Assembly: GCA_002287035.1 (NCBI GenBank)
Contig: NSKG01000001.1
Coordinates: 310,001-374,000, forward strand
Reading direction: 5' to 3'
Source of the DNA: Pseudomonas sp. WN033
GTDB lineage: Bacteria > Pseudomonadota > Gammaproteobacteria > Pseudomonadales > Pseudomonadaceae
Length of the DNA stretch: 64,000 bases
Every line of letters starts with the position of its first letter. The first letter of the stretch is position 1. Positions 21,534 through 31,309 of the stretch are shown piece after piece. The translations under genes were made by a program, and so were the position numbers. The notes beneath the pieces are model-generated. The model did no database searches, was not told the origin of the DNA, and worked only from the letters and a program-made list of their open reading frames with translations.

Positions 21534-24110
21534 ATGAGCCGCGCCGAGAAATCCGCCAGCCATACGCCAATGATGCAACAATATTTCAGCATCAAACAGC
21601 AGCATCCGGATCAGTTGCTGTTCTACCGCATGGGCGATTTCTACGAACTGTTCTATGACGATGCGAAAAAGGCGGCGCGCCTGCTCGACATCACCCTGAC
21701 CGCCCGCGGTCAGTCCGGTGGCCAGCCGATTCCCATGGCCGGCATTCCGTTTCATGCCGCCGAGGGCTATCTGGCCAAGCTGGTCAAGCTTGGCGAGTCG
21801 GTCGCGATCTGTGAACAGGTTGGCGACCCAGCTACCAGCAAGGGCCCGGTCGAGCGTCAGGTGGCGCGAATCATCACGCCCGGCACGGTCAGCGATGAAG
21901 CCCTGCTCGATGAGCGCCGTGACAACCTGCTGGCCGCCCTGCTCGGCAGCGAGCGCGGCTTCGGCCTGGCCACTCTGGACATCAACAGCGGGCGCTTCTG
22001 CGTCATGGAGCTCAAGGGCTGGGAAACCCTGCTCGGCGAACTCGAACGCCTGGCTCCGGCTGAACTGCTAATCCCCGATGACTGGGAAGCCAACACCCCG
22101 ATCGAGCGCCGCCGGGCGGTACGTCGCCGGGCGCCCTGGGAGTTCGACCGCGACAGCGCCTTCAAGGCCCTGACCCAGCAATTCGGCACTCAGGATCTGG
22201 TCGGCTTCGATTGCCAGGACCTGACCCTGGGCCTGGGTGCAGCCGGCGCCCTGCTCGGTTATGCCAAGGAAACCCAGCGTACCGCTCTGCCACACATTCG
22301 TGCGATCAGCCAGGAGCGGTTCGAAGACAGCGTGGTGATCGACAGCGCCAGCCGGCGCAATCTGGAGATCGACAGCAACCTCTCAGGCGGGCGCGACAAC
22401 ACTCTGCTCGATGTGCTCGACCACACTGCCACCGCCATGGGCAGCCGTCTGCTGGCGCGCTGGCTGAACCGCCCACTGCGCGACATGCGCATACTCACGG
22501 CGCGCCAGGACAGCATCGCCGGCCTGCTCGACCAGCACTATCACGAAGATATTCGACCGATCCTCAAAGGTATTGGCGACATTGAGCGCATTCTCGCCCG
22601 CGTCGCTTTGCGCTCAGCCCGGCCACGCGACCTGGCCCGGCTACGCGACGCTCTGGCTACCCTGCCGCAACTGCAGGAAGCGCTGGCGCCGCTGGAAATT
22701 GCGCACCTGCGGGCATTGGCCGAACAGGTCAACACTTACCCGGAACTGGCCGAACTGCTGGCCCGTGCGGTGATCGACAACCCACCGGCGGTGATCCGTG
22801 ACGGCGGCGTCATCGCCCCCGGCTTTGATGCTGAACTGGATGAGCTGCAGAACATCAGCGAAAACGCCGGCCAGTACCTGATCGATCTGGAAACCCGCGA
22901 ACGCGAACGTACCGGCTTGTCGACCCTGAAGGTCGGCTACAACCGCGTACATGGCTATTTTATTGAGCTGTCACGCGGCCAGGCCGATCAGGCGCCGATC
23001 GATTACCAGCGTCGTCAGACCCTCAAGGGGGCCGAGCGTTTCATCACCCCGGAGCTGAAAGAGTTTGAGGACAAGGCGCTGTCGGCCCGCAGCCGGGCTC
23101 TGGCACGGGAAAAACAGCTTTATGACGAGCTGCTCGACCGCCTCAATGAGGATCTGGCCAGCCTGCAGGACAGCGCCGCCAGTCTGGCTGAACTCGACGT
23201 GCTGGCAACCCTGGCCGAGCGCGCCAGCAGCCTGGACTACTGCCGCCCGCGGTTTGTCGATGATAACCAGGTTGTCATCGAGGGCGGCCGACATCCGGTG
23301 GTCGAGCAGGTACTGGACAGCCCGTTCGTGGCCAATGACCTGAACCTGGACCCTGAAACCCGCATGCTGATCATTACCGGCCCGAACATGGGCGGTAAAT
23401 CGACCTACATGCGCCAGACCGCCCTGATCGTTCTGCTCGCCCATATCGGCGCCTATGTTCCGGCCAGCCGGGTTGAGCTGTCCTGTGTCGACCGTATTTT
23501 TACCCGGATTGGCTCCAGCGACGATCTGGCCGGCGGCCGCTCGACCTTCATGGTCGAGATGAGCGAAACCGCCAACATTCTCAACAACGCCACCGAGGCC
23601 AGCCTGGTACTAATGGACGAAGTAGGTCGCGGCACCAGCACCTTCGACGGCCTGTCGCTGGCCTGGTCAGCCGCCGAGTATCTGGCCCGGGTACGCGCCT
23701 TTACTCTGTTCGCCACTCACTATTTCGAGCTTACCGCGCTGGCCGATACCGACCCCGGCGTTGCCAACGTGCACCTCAATGCCACCGAGCACAACGAGCG
23801 CATCGTTTTTTTGCACAACGTCCAGCCCGGCCCGGCCAGCCAGAGTTACGGTCTGCAGGTAGCCCAACTGGCCGGGGTGCCGCGTCCGGTGATTGAACGT
23901 GCGCGCCAACACCTGCATCAGCTTGAACAGCAGAGCCTGGCGCAACACGCCGGTACGTCAGGCCGGGCAGCCGAGCAGCCACTGCAAAACGACCTGTTCG
24001 CCAGCGCCCCCCACCCTTTGGTGGAGGCCCTGCAACAGCTCAAGCCTGACGATCTCAGCCCTCGTCAGGCCCTGGAACTGCTATACCAATGGAAGACGGA
24101 ACTGTCGTGA
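21534..24110 (+). CDS. mutS: DNA mismatch repair protein MutS
   Basis: 858 residues, full length. The mismatch-contact motif is in [12 protein letters not shown], and the Walker [10 protein letters not shown] lies near residue 616, followed by [13 protein letters not shown] (Walker B/signature) and [11 protein letters not shown]. The C-terminal tail ([14 protein letters not shown]) keeps the tetramer-forming end. It recognises mispaired bases and recruits MutL. It is the first gene of a mutS-fdxA order known from Pseudomonas. Confidence 0.98.
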   Translation: MSRAEKSASHTPMMQQYFSIKQQHPDQLLFYRMGDFYELFYDDAKKAARLLDITLTARGQSGGQPIPMAGIPFHAAEGYLAKLVKLGESVAICEQVGDPATSKGPVERQVARIITPGTVSDEALLDERRDNLLAALLGSERGFGLATLDINSGRFCVMELKGWETLLGELERLAPAELLIPDDWEANTPIERRRAVRRRAPWEFDRDSAFKALTQQFGTQDLVGFDCQDLTLGLGAAGALLGYAKETQRTALPHIRAISQERFEDSVVIDSASRRNLEIDSNLSGGRDNTLLDVLDHTATAMGSRLLARWLNRPLRDMRILTARQDSIAGLLDQHYHEDIRPILKGIGDIERILARVALRSARPRDLARLRDALATLPQLQEALAPLEIAHLRALAEQVNTYPELAELLARAVIDNPPAVIRDGGVIAPGFDAELDELQNISENAGQYLIDLETRERERTGLSTLKVGYNRVHGYFIELSRGQADQAPIDYQRRQTLKGAERFITPELKEFEDKALSARSRALAREKQLYDELLDRLNEDLASLQDSAASLAELDVLATLAERASSLDYCRPRFVDDNQVVIEGGRHPVVEQVLDSPFVANDLNLDPETRMLIITGPNMGGKSTYMRQTALIVLLAHIGAYVPASRVELSCVDRIFTRIGSSDDLAGGRSTFMVEMSETANILNNATEASLVLMDEVGRGTSTFDGLSLAWSAAEYLARVRAFTLFATHYFELTALADTDPGVANVHLNATEHNERIVFLHNVQPGPASQSYGLQVAQLAGVPRPVIERARQHLHQLEQQSLAQHAGTSGRAAEQPLQNDLFASAPHPLVEALQQLKPDDLSPRQALELLYQWKTELS

Positions 24111-24117
24111 TCTTTCA

Positions 24118-24136
24118 CGAAATGATAGTCATTTTC
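24118..24136. promoter_or_regulatory. Candidate Fur box upstream of fdxA
   Basis: CGAAATGATAGTCATTTTC matches 14 of 19 positions of GATAATGATAATCATTATC, including the central ATGATA/TCATT. It is 124 bases before fdxA. A likely -10 (TAGACT) lies about 75 bases further downstream, so the site is a little far from the promoter. Treat as a candidate only. Confidence 0.4.
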
Positions 24137-24259
24137 ATTAAAGAGCAAACGAATGACGCTGGGCTGCGGCAAAACCCCGCCAGCGTCTGTACCAGCCGAT
24201 AAAAACTGCTAGACTACGCGCCACGTTTTGCGACCGCCTGATTCTGATGGAGAGCCACC

Positions 24260-24583
24260 ATGACCTTTGTTGTTACCGACAACTGCATCAAGTGCAAGTA
24301 CACCGATTGCGTTGAGGTCTGCCCTGTCGATTGCTTCTACGAAGGCCCCAACTTCCTGGTGATCCACCCGGACGAGTGTATCGATTGTGCCCTGTGCGAG
24401 CCTGAGTGCCCAGCCAATGCGATTTTCTCTGAAGACGAGGTGCCAGAAGATCAGCAGGAGTTTATTGAACTGAACGCTGAGCTGGCGGACGTATGGCCGA
24501 ACATCACCGAGAAGAAGGATGCGCTGGCCGACGCTGAAGAGTGGGATGGTGTGCCGGACAAGCTGCAGTATCTGGAGCGCTAA
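24260..24583 (+). CDS. fdxA: Seven-iron ferredoxin FdxA
   Basis: 107 residues, [26 protein letters not shown], then [12 protein letters not shown]. The cysteine spacing fits one [3Fe-4S] and one [4Fe-4S] cluster, and the acidic C-terminal extension ([21 protein letters not shown] region) is typical of the Azotobacter FdI/Pseudomonas FdxA type. A cytoplasmic electron carrier. The gene after it in relatives is rsmZ, and an RsmZ-like RNA is present here too, converging on fdxA. Confidence 0.96.
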   Translation: MTFVVTDNCIKCKYTDCVEVCPVDCFYEGPNFLVIHPDECIDCALCEPECPANAIFSEDEVPEDQQEFIELNAELADVWPNITEKKDALADAEEWDGVPDKLQYLER

Positions 24584-24605
24584 GCACCAGCAGCAAACCG
24601 CGAAA

Positions 24606-24631
24606 AAGGCCGACCCTGTGTCGGTCTTTTT
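24606..24631 (+). terminator. fdxA intrinsic terminator
   Basis: Stem AAGGCCGAC / GTCGGTCTT (one G-T pair) followed by a T run, 22 bases after the fdxA stop. Confidence 0.8.
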
Positions 24632-24659
24632 ATATCCGCCCATTGGGCAAATTTCAGGC

Positions 24660-24686
24660 AAAAAAAGGGGCGGGATAAACCCGCCC
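24660..24686 (-). terminator. rsmZ intrinsic terminator
   Basis: On the minus strand, GGGCGGG / CCCGCCC stem followed by seven T residues. Confidence 0.9.
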
Positions 24687-24789
24687 ACTCTTTATTCCCT
24701 ATGTGCTATCCGTGTCCCGTCATCCTGACGTCGTCATCCTGATCATCCCTAGTTCAGCTCCCTGCCGAACAGCGTTGTCCCTAACGCAT
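24660..24789 (-). ncRNA. rsmZ: RsmZ-like small regulatory RNA
   Basis: About 130 nt on the minus strand, convergent to fdxA. Eight GGA motifs occur before a strong terminator. Three lie in hairpin loops of the kind that bind RsmA/CsrA: GCGUUAGGGACAACGC (24787-24772), GUUCGGCAGGGAGCUGAAC (24770-24752) and CGUCAGGAUGACG (24730-24718). Other GGAs are between stems. A sigma-70-like promoter (TTGTGC, 16 bases, TATTAT) sets the start near 24789, and a GacA-type site lies about 170 bases upstream. Position after fdxA and length match RsmZ of P. aeruginosa and P. protegens. RsmZ sequesters RsmA and so frees target mRNAs when GacS/GacA is active. Recognised by structure and synteny, not by alignment. 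Confidence 0.9.
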
Positions 24790-24795
24790 GGGCAC

Positions 24796-24823
24796 ATAAT
24801 ATCGCGTTACGACTCTCGCACAA
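24796..24823 (-). promoter_or_regulatory. rsmZ promoter
   Basis: Minus strand TTGTGC (24823-24818), 16-base spacer, TATTAT (24801-24796). The DNA between here and the GacA site is AT-rich with A/T tracts, the kind of region bound by MvaT/MvaU at rsmZ in P. aeruginosa. Confidence 0.65.
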
Positions 24824-24951
24824 GCCCTTTAATAAGACACATTCTCAACCATAAAAAACAATCAATCCTTTAAAAACAATACCTTACCAAAAAAACTAGA
24901 GATATTTCCTCTCAGCGCGCACAGCACACAGCAACGTTGGCTTACAACGCA

Positions 24952-24969
24952 TGTAGGCAATGTCTTACA
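24952..24969 (-). promoter_or_regulatory. GacA upstream activating site of rsmZ
   Basis: Minus strand TGTAAGACATTGCCTACA matches TGTAAG-N6-CTTACA with one mismatch. It is centred about 170 bases upstream of the inferred rsmZ start, close to the distance known for rsmZ in other pseudomonads. A further TGTAAG half-site lies at 24946-24941. Confidence 0.8.
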
Positions 24970-24996
24970 TCCTGATAACAACCGCCTCAACCGATC

Positions 24997-26040
24997 TCAG
25001 TTCGTGGCCAGCTCAACCCGGTTACGCCCGGCGGACTTGCCGCGATAAAGCGCCTCATCGGCACGGGCAATGCTGTTGTTGAGCGGTTCACCGGCCTGAT
25101 GCGTGCTGATCCCGATACTGACCGACAATGGACACGCAAGGCCAGTGCCCGCCTGTTCCACCGCCTGCCGGACCCGCTCGGCAATGGTGCGCGCACTTTC
25201 AAGATCACTGCCGGGCAATACCGCCAGAAACTCTTCGCCACCCCAGCGCGCTACAGTATCCTGCTCACGTACACAGGCCTTGATCGCTCGGCTCACTGCC
25301 TGTAGCACCAGGTCGCCAGCCTCATGTCCGTGTTGATCATTGATCGCCTTGAAATGATCGACATCCAGCAACAGCAAGGCTGTGGTCCCAAATTCCGCAC
25401 CCTCAGGCTGGGGCCGCTCCAGAAGGTTGATCACATAACGGCGATTGTAGAGCCCGGTCAGAGCGTCCGTCGCGGCCATGCGGCGCAGATGACGATCAGC
25501 CCGGGTAACCGTACCGACGTAAAACACCGACAGATAGCTGAACATCAGAAATACTACGCTCAGATTGAACAGATGGACCCACAACAGCGCCGCAGGACTG
25601 ATTGGCTGCAAGGGCTCGACAAAGCGCATCAGAAGATCCAGTGCGACATAGAAGGCCCAGAGCCCGAGCACGCCATACCAGGCATGACGCGTGGTGCGCA
25701 TGCCGGCAAACAGGGCAGGAATGAACATCAGCAGAAAATAGTGGAAACCGCTGTCCCAGCCGATCAGCAGGCTGCCCAGGGCTGCATGCACAGTAACCTC
25801 TATCCAGATCAGCGCTACCGCCAGCCGGTTGCGCCTGGCCTTGAGCGCCCAAATGGCGGTCGCATACATCGCAATACTGATGATATTGATCCAGGCCAGG
25901 ATCGGTGAGCCCAGCAGCAGGAAAAGCACGAAAAAGGCCGCATCAATCGAGCCAGCCCAGATACAGCAGAGCCGGGTCATCTTCCAGAACTGCCCACGCG
26001 GGGCGCTGTGCCGCTCAAACACCGGGGTCACATCAGCCAT
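24997..26040 (-). CDS. Membrane diguanylate cyclase (GGDEF)
   Basis: 347 residues. Six or so hydrophobic helices fill residues ~20-190, followed by a GGDEF domain with the active motif GGEEF at 267-271 and an RxxD inhibitory site (REQD) five residues before it. So it should make c-di-GMP from two GTP and be product-inhibited. Start MADVTPVF was chosen over a TTG six codons upstream. The sensor part has no recognised ligand domain. It occupies the place where rpoS would be expected next to rsmZ in other pseudomonads. Its end is about 30 bases from the GacA site of rsmZ. Confidence 0.88.
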   Translation of the reverse strand: MADVTPVFERHSAPRGQFWKMTRLCCIWAGSIDAAFFVLFLLLGSPILAWINIISIAMYATAIWALKARRNRLAVALIWIEVTVHAALGSLLIGWDSGFHYFLLMFIPALFAGMRTTRHAWYGVLGLWAFYVALDLLMRFVEPLQPISPAALLWVHLFNLSVVFLMFSYLSVFYVGTVTRADRHLRRMAATDALTGLYNRRYVINLLERPQPEGAEFGTTALLLLDVDHFKAINDQHGHEAGDLVLQAVSRAIKACVREQDTVARWGGEEFLAVLPGSDLESARTIAERVRQAVEQAGTGLACPLSVSIGISTHQAGEPLNNSIARADEALYRGKSAGRNRVELATN

Positions 26041-26174
26041 GTATCGGTTTCCAGTCAAGGCAGGGACGCTAAGAAAGACGCTGCATAGCCAAATCAGGCT
26101 ACAGAGCCTACCCCGGCATCATTGTGCCATCGAGTGTAGCCCAGCACCGACTCGCGGACAGCATCTCCAGCAAC

Positions 26175-26206
26175 AAAAAACCCGGTACCTCACGGTACCG
26201 GGTTTT
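26175..26206 (-). terminator. groESL terminator
   Basis: AAAACCCGGTACC / GGTACCGGGTTTT, a long perfect stem with T/A flanks, 25-55 bases after groEL on the minus strand. Confidence 0.88.
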
Positions 26207-26230
26207 CGGAGCGTCTGAGCGACGGGCTGC

Positions 26231-27886
<1,656 letters not shown>

Positions 27887-27922
27887 TCAATGAATTCGTT
27901 GGGGATCTGTCTCGGCCAGTAC

Positions 27923-28216
27923 TCAGCCTTCCAGCACGCCGTAGATTTCGGATTCGCTCATCATCAGCAGTTCTTCACCATCGATCTTGATGGTGCTGCT
28001 GCCGGAATAGGGACCGAAAACCACCTTGTCACCTTCTTTGACGGCCAGCGGACGTACGTCACCGTTGTCCAGCAGACGCCCGGTACCCACAGCTATCACC
28101 ACACCGGTATTCGGTTTTTCTGCGGCAGAGCCCGGCAGAACGATACCGCCAGCGGTTTTGGTCTCTTCTTCGCTGCGACGAACGACTACGCGATCGTGTA
28201 ACGGACGGATTTTCAT
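27923..28216 (-). CDS. groES: Co-chaperonin GroES
   Basis: 97 residues, [40 protein letters not shown], with the usual mobile loop. Caps the GroEL chamber as a heptamer. First gene of the groES-groEL operon. Confidence 0.99.
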   Translation of the reverse strand: MKIRPLHDRVVVRRSEEETKTAGGIVLPGSAAEKPNTGVVIAVGTGRLLDNGDVRPLAVKEGDKVVFGPYSGSSTIKIDGEELLMMSESEIYGVLEG

Positions 28217-28335
28217 CGTTGTGAGTCTCCCAATTTGAATGTCATTGGCCGGTCAACCGGCACTTCACGTTAAAAAACCAGACCTTGCGGCCTGAAGGAC
28301 GGGCCTCTGTTGCAGAGTCGCGTCACTGTCCTGCT

Positions 28336-28351
28336 GCCCGCCGTGGCGGGC
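28336..28351. other. Hairpin in the groES leader
   Basis: GCCCGCC-GT-GGCGGGC, a 7-bp stem in the roughly 150-base untranslated leader of groES. It may protect the mRNA 5' region; no further function is visible. Confidence 0.45.
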
Positions 28352-28370
28352 TCGTCAAAACGGGTGAATC

Positions 28371-28403
28371 CTTAATGGGGACCAGGCAAGCCATTTCAAG
28401 GGG
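28371..28403 (-). promoter_or_regulatory. RpoH (heat-shock) promoter of groESL
   Basis: On the minus strand, CCCCTTGAAA, a 13-base spacer and CCCCATTAAG match the sigma-32 consensus (CTTGAAA / CCCCATnT). The inferred start is near 28364, about 150 bases before groES. Confidence 0.88.
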
Positions 28404-28419
28404 CTTACAGCAAATTTTT

Positions 28420-28869
28420 TCACTGATCGCCAATCTGCCGGTCAGGGCGACGCTCGGTCTCGGACTTGGCTTCCCACTCACCCTCAATGATGGTGTGACC
28501 TCCGCGTTGCCAGACCTGCGGACCACCCGGTTCACCCGGAGCCGGCTGACCACGACTGCGCCAGGCCAACAGCAGGCAGGGAATCGCCAGCGCATCGGTA
28601 ATCACCCCTGGGAACATCAACAACACGCCCGCCAGGACACCCCAGAATCCTGAGCGCAAAACGGCAAACGGTGAGCGATCATGCGCCATTTGCACCTGCA
28701 GGCGCTGAACCATTGCCCAACCCTGACGCTGAATCAAGGCAATGCCCAGCAAACCACTGACCAGCACCCACAGCAGAGTCATCCCTACGCCGATGGCTTG
28801 CCCCAGCAGGATCAAGCCGGCCAGTTCGAGCAGCGGCACCAGCAACAGAAGAAATCGGAAAAACGGCAT
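28420..28869 (-). CDS. fxsA: FxsA family membrane protein
   Basis: 149 residues with three or four helices and the typical FxsA opening (MPFFRFLLLLVPLLELAGLILLGQAIG). E. coli FxsA relieves exclusion of phage T7 when overproduced; the normal role is unknown. It lies just upstream of groES on the same strand, ending inside the region before the heat-shock promoter, so groESL can also be reached by read-through. Confidence 0.85.
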   Translation of the reverse strand: MPFFRFLLLLVPLLELAGLILLGQAIGVGMTLLWVLVSGLLGIALIQRQGWAMVQRLQVQMAHDRSPFAVLRSGFWGVLAGVLLMFPGVITDALAIPCLLLAWRSRGQPAPGEPGGPQVWQRGGHTIIEGEWEAKSETERRPDRQIGDQ

Positions 28870-29086
28870 GCAAGCCTCAGCTCTCAGTGACCAAAATCCT
28901 TATATGGGTACGCTGCCCGACCGTTTCAAGACAGGCCGACGGATGGCAGTATCGGTAGCCATACCAGCATCAAAGTCAAAAGATGACCAAATACGCCAAA
29001 CGGGTCTTCTCTATTCACCCCATCTGGTGCATGCTTGCAGCCCTGTTTCCCCATCCTATTTTCATTGGCTATGAGGAGTGCCAAGC

Positions 29087-29845
29087 ATGCAATTGAGAGA
29101 TAGCGTGATCATCATTACCGGCGGCGGTCAGGGCCTGGGCCGTTCGATGGGCGAATTTCTCGCCGCCAAAGGCGCCCGCCTGGCGCTGGTCGACCTGAAT
29201 CAGGAGCGACTGGACGAAGCAGTAGCCGCCTGTAAGGCTGCCGGTGGCGATGCCCGGGCCTATCTGTGCAATATCGCCAATGAAGAACAGGTCACCGACA
29301 TGGTCAGCCAGGTAGCCAGTGACTTCGGCGCTATCAACGGCCTGATCAACAATGCCGGCATCCTGCGTGACGGTCTGCTGCTCAAGAGCAAGGACGGCGA
29401 AATCCAGAAGATGAGCCTGGCGCAATGGCAGTCGGTGATCGACGTCAATCTCACCGGCGTGTTCCTGTGCACCCGTGAAGTTGGAGCGAAGATGATCGAG
29501 CTGGGTAACCAGGGCCTGATCATCAACATTTCCTCGATTTCCCGCGCTGGCAACATTGGCCAGTCCAACTACTCAGCCGCCAAGGCCGGGGTCGCTGCCA
29601 TGACTGTGGTCTGGGCCAAGGAACTGGCGCGTTATGGCATCCGCGTAGCCGGCATCGCCCCGGGCTTCATCGAAACCGAGATGACCGGAGGCATGAAACC
29701 CGAGGCACTGGAAAAGATGACCTCCGGCATTCCGCTCAAGCGCATGGGCAAGCCGGCCGAAATCGCTCATTCGGCGGCTTACCTGTTCGAGAACGACTAC
29801 TACACCGGCCGCATCATCGAGCTTGACGGCGGTCTGCGTATCTGA
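29087..29845 (+). CDS. SDR family oxidoreductase (FabG-like)
   Basis: 252 residues. The NAD(P) site [12 protein letters not shown], and the catalytic Ser/Tyr/Lys set ([14 protein letters not shown]) are complete. The ATG at 29087 was chosen because GAGGAG is 8 bases upstream. The substrate is unknown; 3-oxoacyl or other ketone reduction is possible. Its position between the groESL/fxsA block and the ampG block agrees with PA4389 as I remember it. Confidence 0.85.
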   Translation: MQLRDSVIIITGGGQGLGRSMGEFLAAKGARLALVDLNQERLDEAVAACKAAGGDARAYLCNIANEEQVTDMVSQVASDFGAINGLINNAGILRDGLLLKSKDGEIQKMSLAQWQSVIDVNLTGVFLCTREVGAKMIELGNQGLIINISSISRAGNIGQSNYSAAKAGVAAMTVVWAKELARYGIRVAGIAPGFIETEMTGGMKPEALEKMTSGIPLKRMGKPAEIAHSAAYLFENDYYTGRIIELDGGLRI

Positions 29846-29851
29846 CCGCCC

Positions 29852-29877
29852 AGCCCGGGTCATCTGTGGCCCGGGCT
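29852..29877. terminator. Bidirectional terminator between SDR and DUF481 genes
   Basis: AGCCCGGG / CCCGGGCT stem followed by TTTG on the plus strand, between convergent genes. Confidence 0.65.
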
Positions 29878-29884
29878 TTGTCCC

Positions 29885-30895
29885 TCACCAGTTGACCCCC
29901 AGTCCTAACCGATAGCGCTTGTAGTTGGTCCCGGTATCGTCAGTGGTCTTGAGATAGTCCCAGTCGGTACTCAGGCTAAGAGCCATCCAACTGTTAAGCA
30001 AATAGCGCAAGCCCAGCTCGGCATCAACCGCATAGCGGATTGCATCATCGTCGGGAATCAGGGTTTCAGCCTTGTGGAACAACTGGAAACGTTTGCCAAA
30101 CAAAAAGCGTCGGTAGTCCCACTCCAGCGCCAATGCATTGGTATGCCAGGTCTCGCCCGTGCGCTCGTCCAACTGCAGATAGTCCAGTCGGGCCGAGGTT
30201 TCAAAACGGCCCAAAGCACTATTCCACCACTCATAACCGGGTCCCATACCGAACTGCATGCGGCGTTCGATATCGCCTATCAGGTCGCGCTGATAACTGG
30301 CGCTGGTCTGCCAGAACCACTGATCGGCAAAAAACCAGCTCAGATCATACTCGGCATCCCAGACATGCCGGCTCTTCACATCATTGCGAAAGTCGCGCTC
30401 GAACTCATAGGCCAGCCCGTGTCGCCAGTCGCCGTGGCGGGCCTGGGTATCGATGCTGATATCCAGGTCTCGCTGATCGGTCTCGGCATCCTTGATATCC
30501 AGCGCAACATTGGCCTTGCCTTCCCAGACCCAGTCCTCGATTACTGGCTGCGGTTCAAGCATCTGCCGGATCGCACTGATCGGCAGTTCCTGAGGCTCTG
30601 GCAGGCCATTAACCAGCAGCACAGTGCCCGGAGTATCCGAAGCCATCAGCCCCATGGCCCGTTCTGCCTGCCCCTGGGTTTTGACCAGCAGAGTCCGATC
30701 ACTCTCCAGCGTGCGGATTCGCTTGACATCCACCGTCACCCGACCGGCAAAATCGGTCACTATCACCAGCTTGCTGCCCTCAAGCAGTTCGATCTTGCCG
30801 GTCAGTCGGTCACCGTTATCGAGCCACAGGGTATCGGCCAGGGTCGGCAAGCTGAAACACAGCAACAACAAAAGACAGTACGGCCTGCACCACAT
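29885..30895 (-). CDS. DUF481 outer-membrane beta-barrel protein
   Basis: 336 residues with a signal peptide (CLLLLLCFSLPTLA). An N-terminal ~90-residue domain begins DTLWLDNGDRLTGKIELLEGSKLVI. The rest is rich in alternating aromatic strands and ends with a C-terminal aromatic residue (GLGVNW), as outer-membrane barrels do. DUF481 proteins are salt-induced outer-membrane proteins (YdiY type) of unknown function. No partner gene is visible. Confidence 0.83.
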   Translation of the reverse strand: MWCRPYCLLLLLCFSLPTLADTLWLDNGDRLTGKIELLEGSKLVIVTDFAGRVTVDVKRIRTLESDRTLLVKTQGQAERAMGLMASDTPGTVLLVNGLPEPQELPISAIRQMLEPQPVIEDWVWEGKANVALDIKDAETDQRDLDISIDTQARHGDWRHGLAYEFERDFRNDVKSRHVWDAEYDLSWFFADQWFWQTSASYQRDLIGDIERRMQFGMGPGYEWWNSALGRFETSARLDYLQLDERTGETWHTNALALEWDYRRFLFGKRFQLFHKAETLIPDDDAIRYAVDAELGLRYLLNSWMALSLSTDWDYLKTTDDTGTNYKRYRLGLGVNW

Positions 30896-30937
30896 ACAAC
30901 ATCCTTAACATCATTTCAGATTCGAGCGTTACTATTC

Positions 30938-31285
30938 ATGCCCCAGCCACCAGTGCCAGCAAGCATTCCCCAGGGTTCGACCAATGAATCCTGGCAACGT
31001 TTCCTGCAAGCGCTGGCCAGCATCCCAGCTGGTCGGGTCACCAGCTACGGCCGACTGGCCCAACTGGCGGGCCTGGGCCGAGGCGCACGACAAGTCGGGC
31101 GCTGGCTTGGACAGTTGCCTGAGGGCAGTAATCTGCCCTGGCACCGCGTGATCAACAGCCAGGGCCAGTTGTCATTGCCGGCCGATAGCCCAGCTGGCCA
31201 GGAACAATACCGCCGACTGATGGACGAAGGCATTATGGTCAGCGGTCGGCGAGTCAATATGAAACGTTATGGCTGGCCGGACTGA
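30938..31285 (+). CDS. Alkyltransferase-like (ATL) protein
   Basis: 115 residues of the MGMT C-terminal DNA-binding fold: helix-turn-helix SYGRLAQLAGLGRGARQVG and LPWHRVINSQG. The active-site Cys of methyltransferases (PCHR) is Trp68 here (PWHR), so it cannot accept alkyl groups. Such ATL proteins bind O6-alkylguanine and hand it to nucleotide excision repair. The frame is open far upstream, but that part is antisense to the DUF481 gene; the start MPQPPVPASIP is the plausible one. Followed by ampG after 24 bases. Confidence 0.9.
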   Translation: MPQPPVPASIPQGSTNESWQRFLQALASIPAGRVTSYGRLAQLAGLGRGARQVGRWLGQLPEGSNLPWHRVINSQGQLSLPADSPAGQEQYRRLMDEGIMVSGRRVNMKRYGWPD

Positions 31286-31309
31286 GCCTCATACACCCCA
31301 AGGAACTCC

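Noticed and set aside
30074..30937. Long N-terminal extension of the alkyltransferase-like frame
   Set aside because: It is antisense to the DUF481 gene and the ATL fold begins at 30938.
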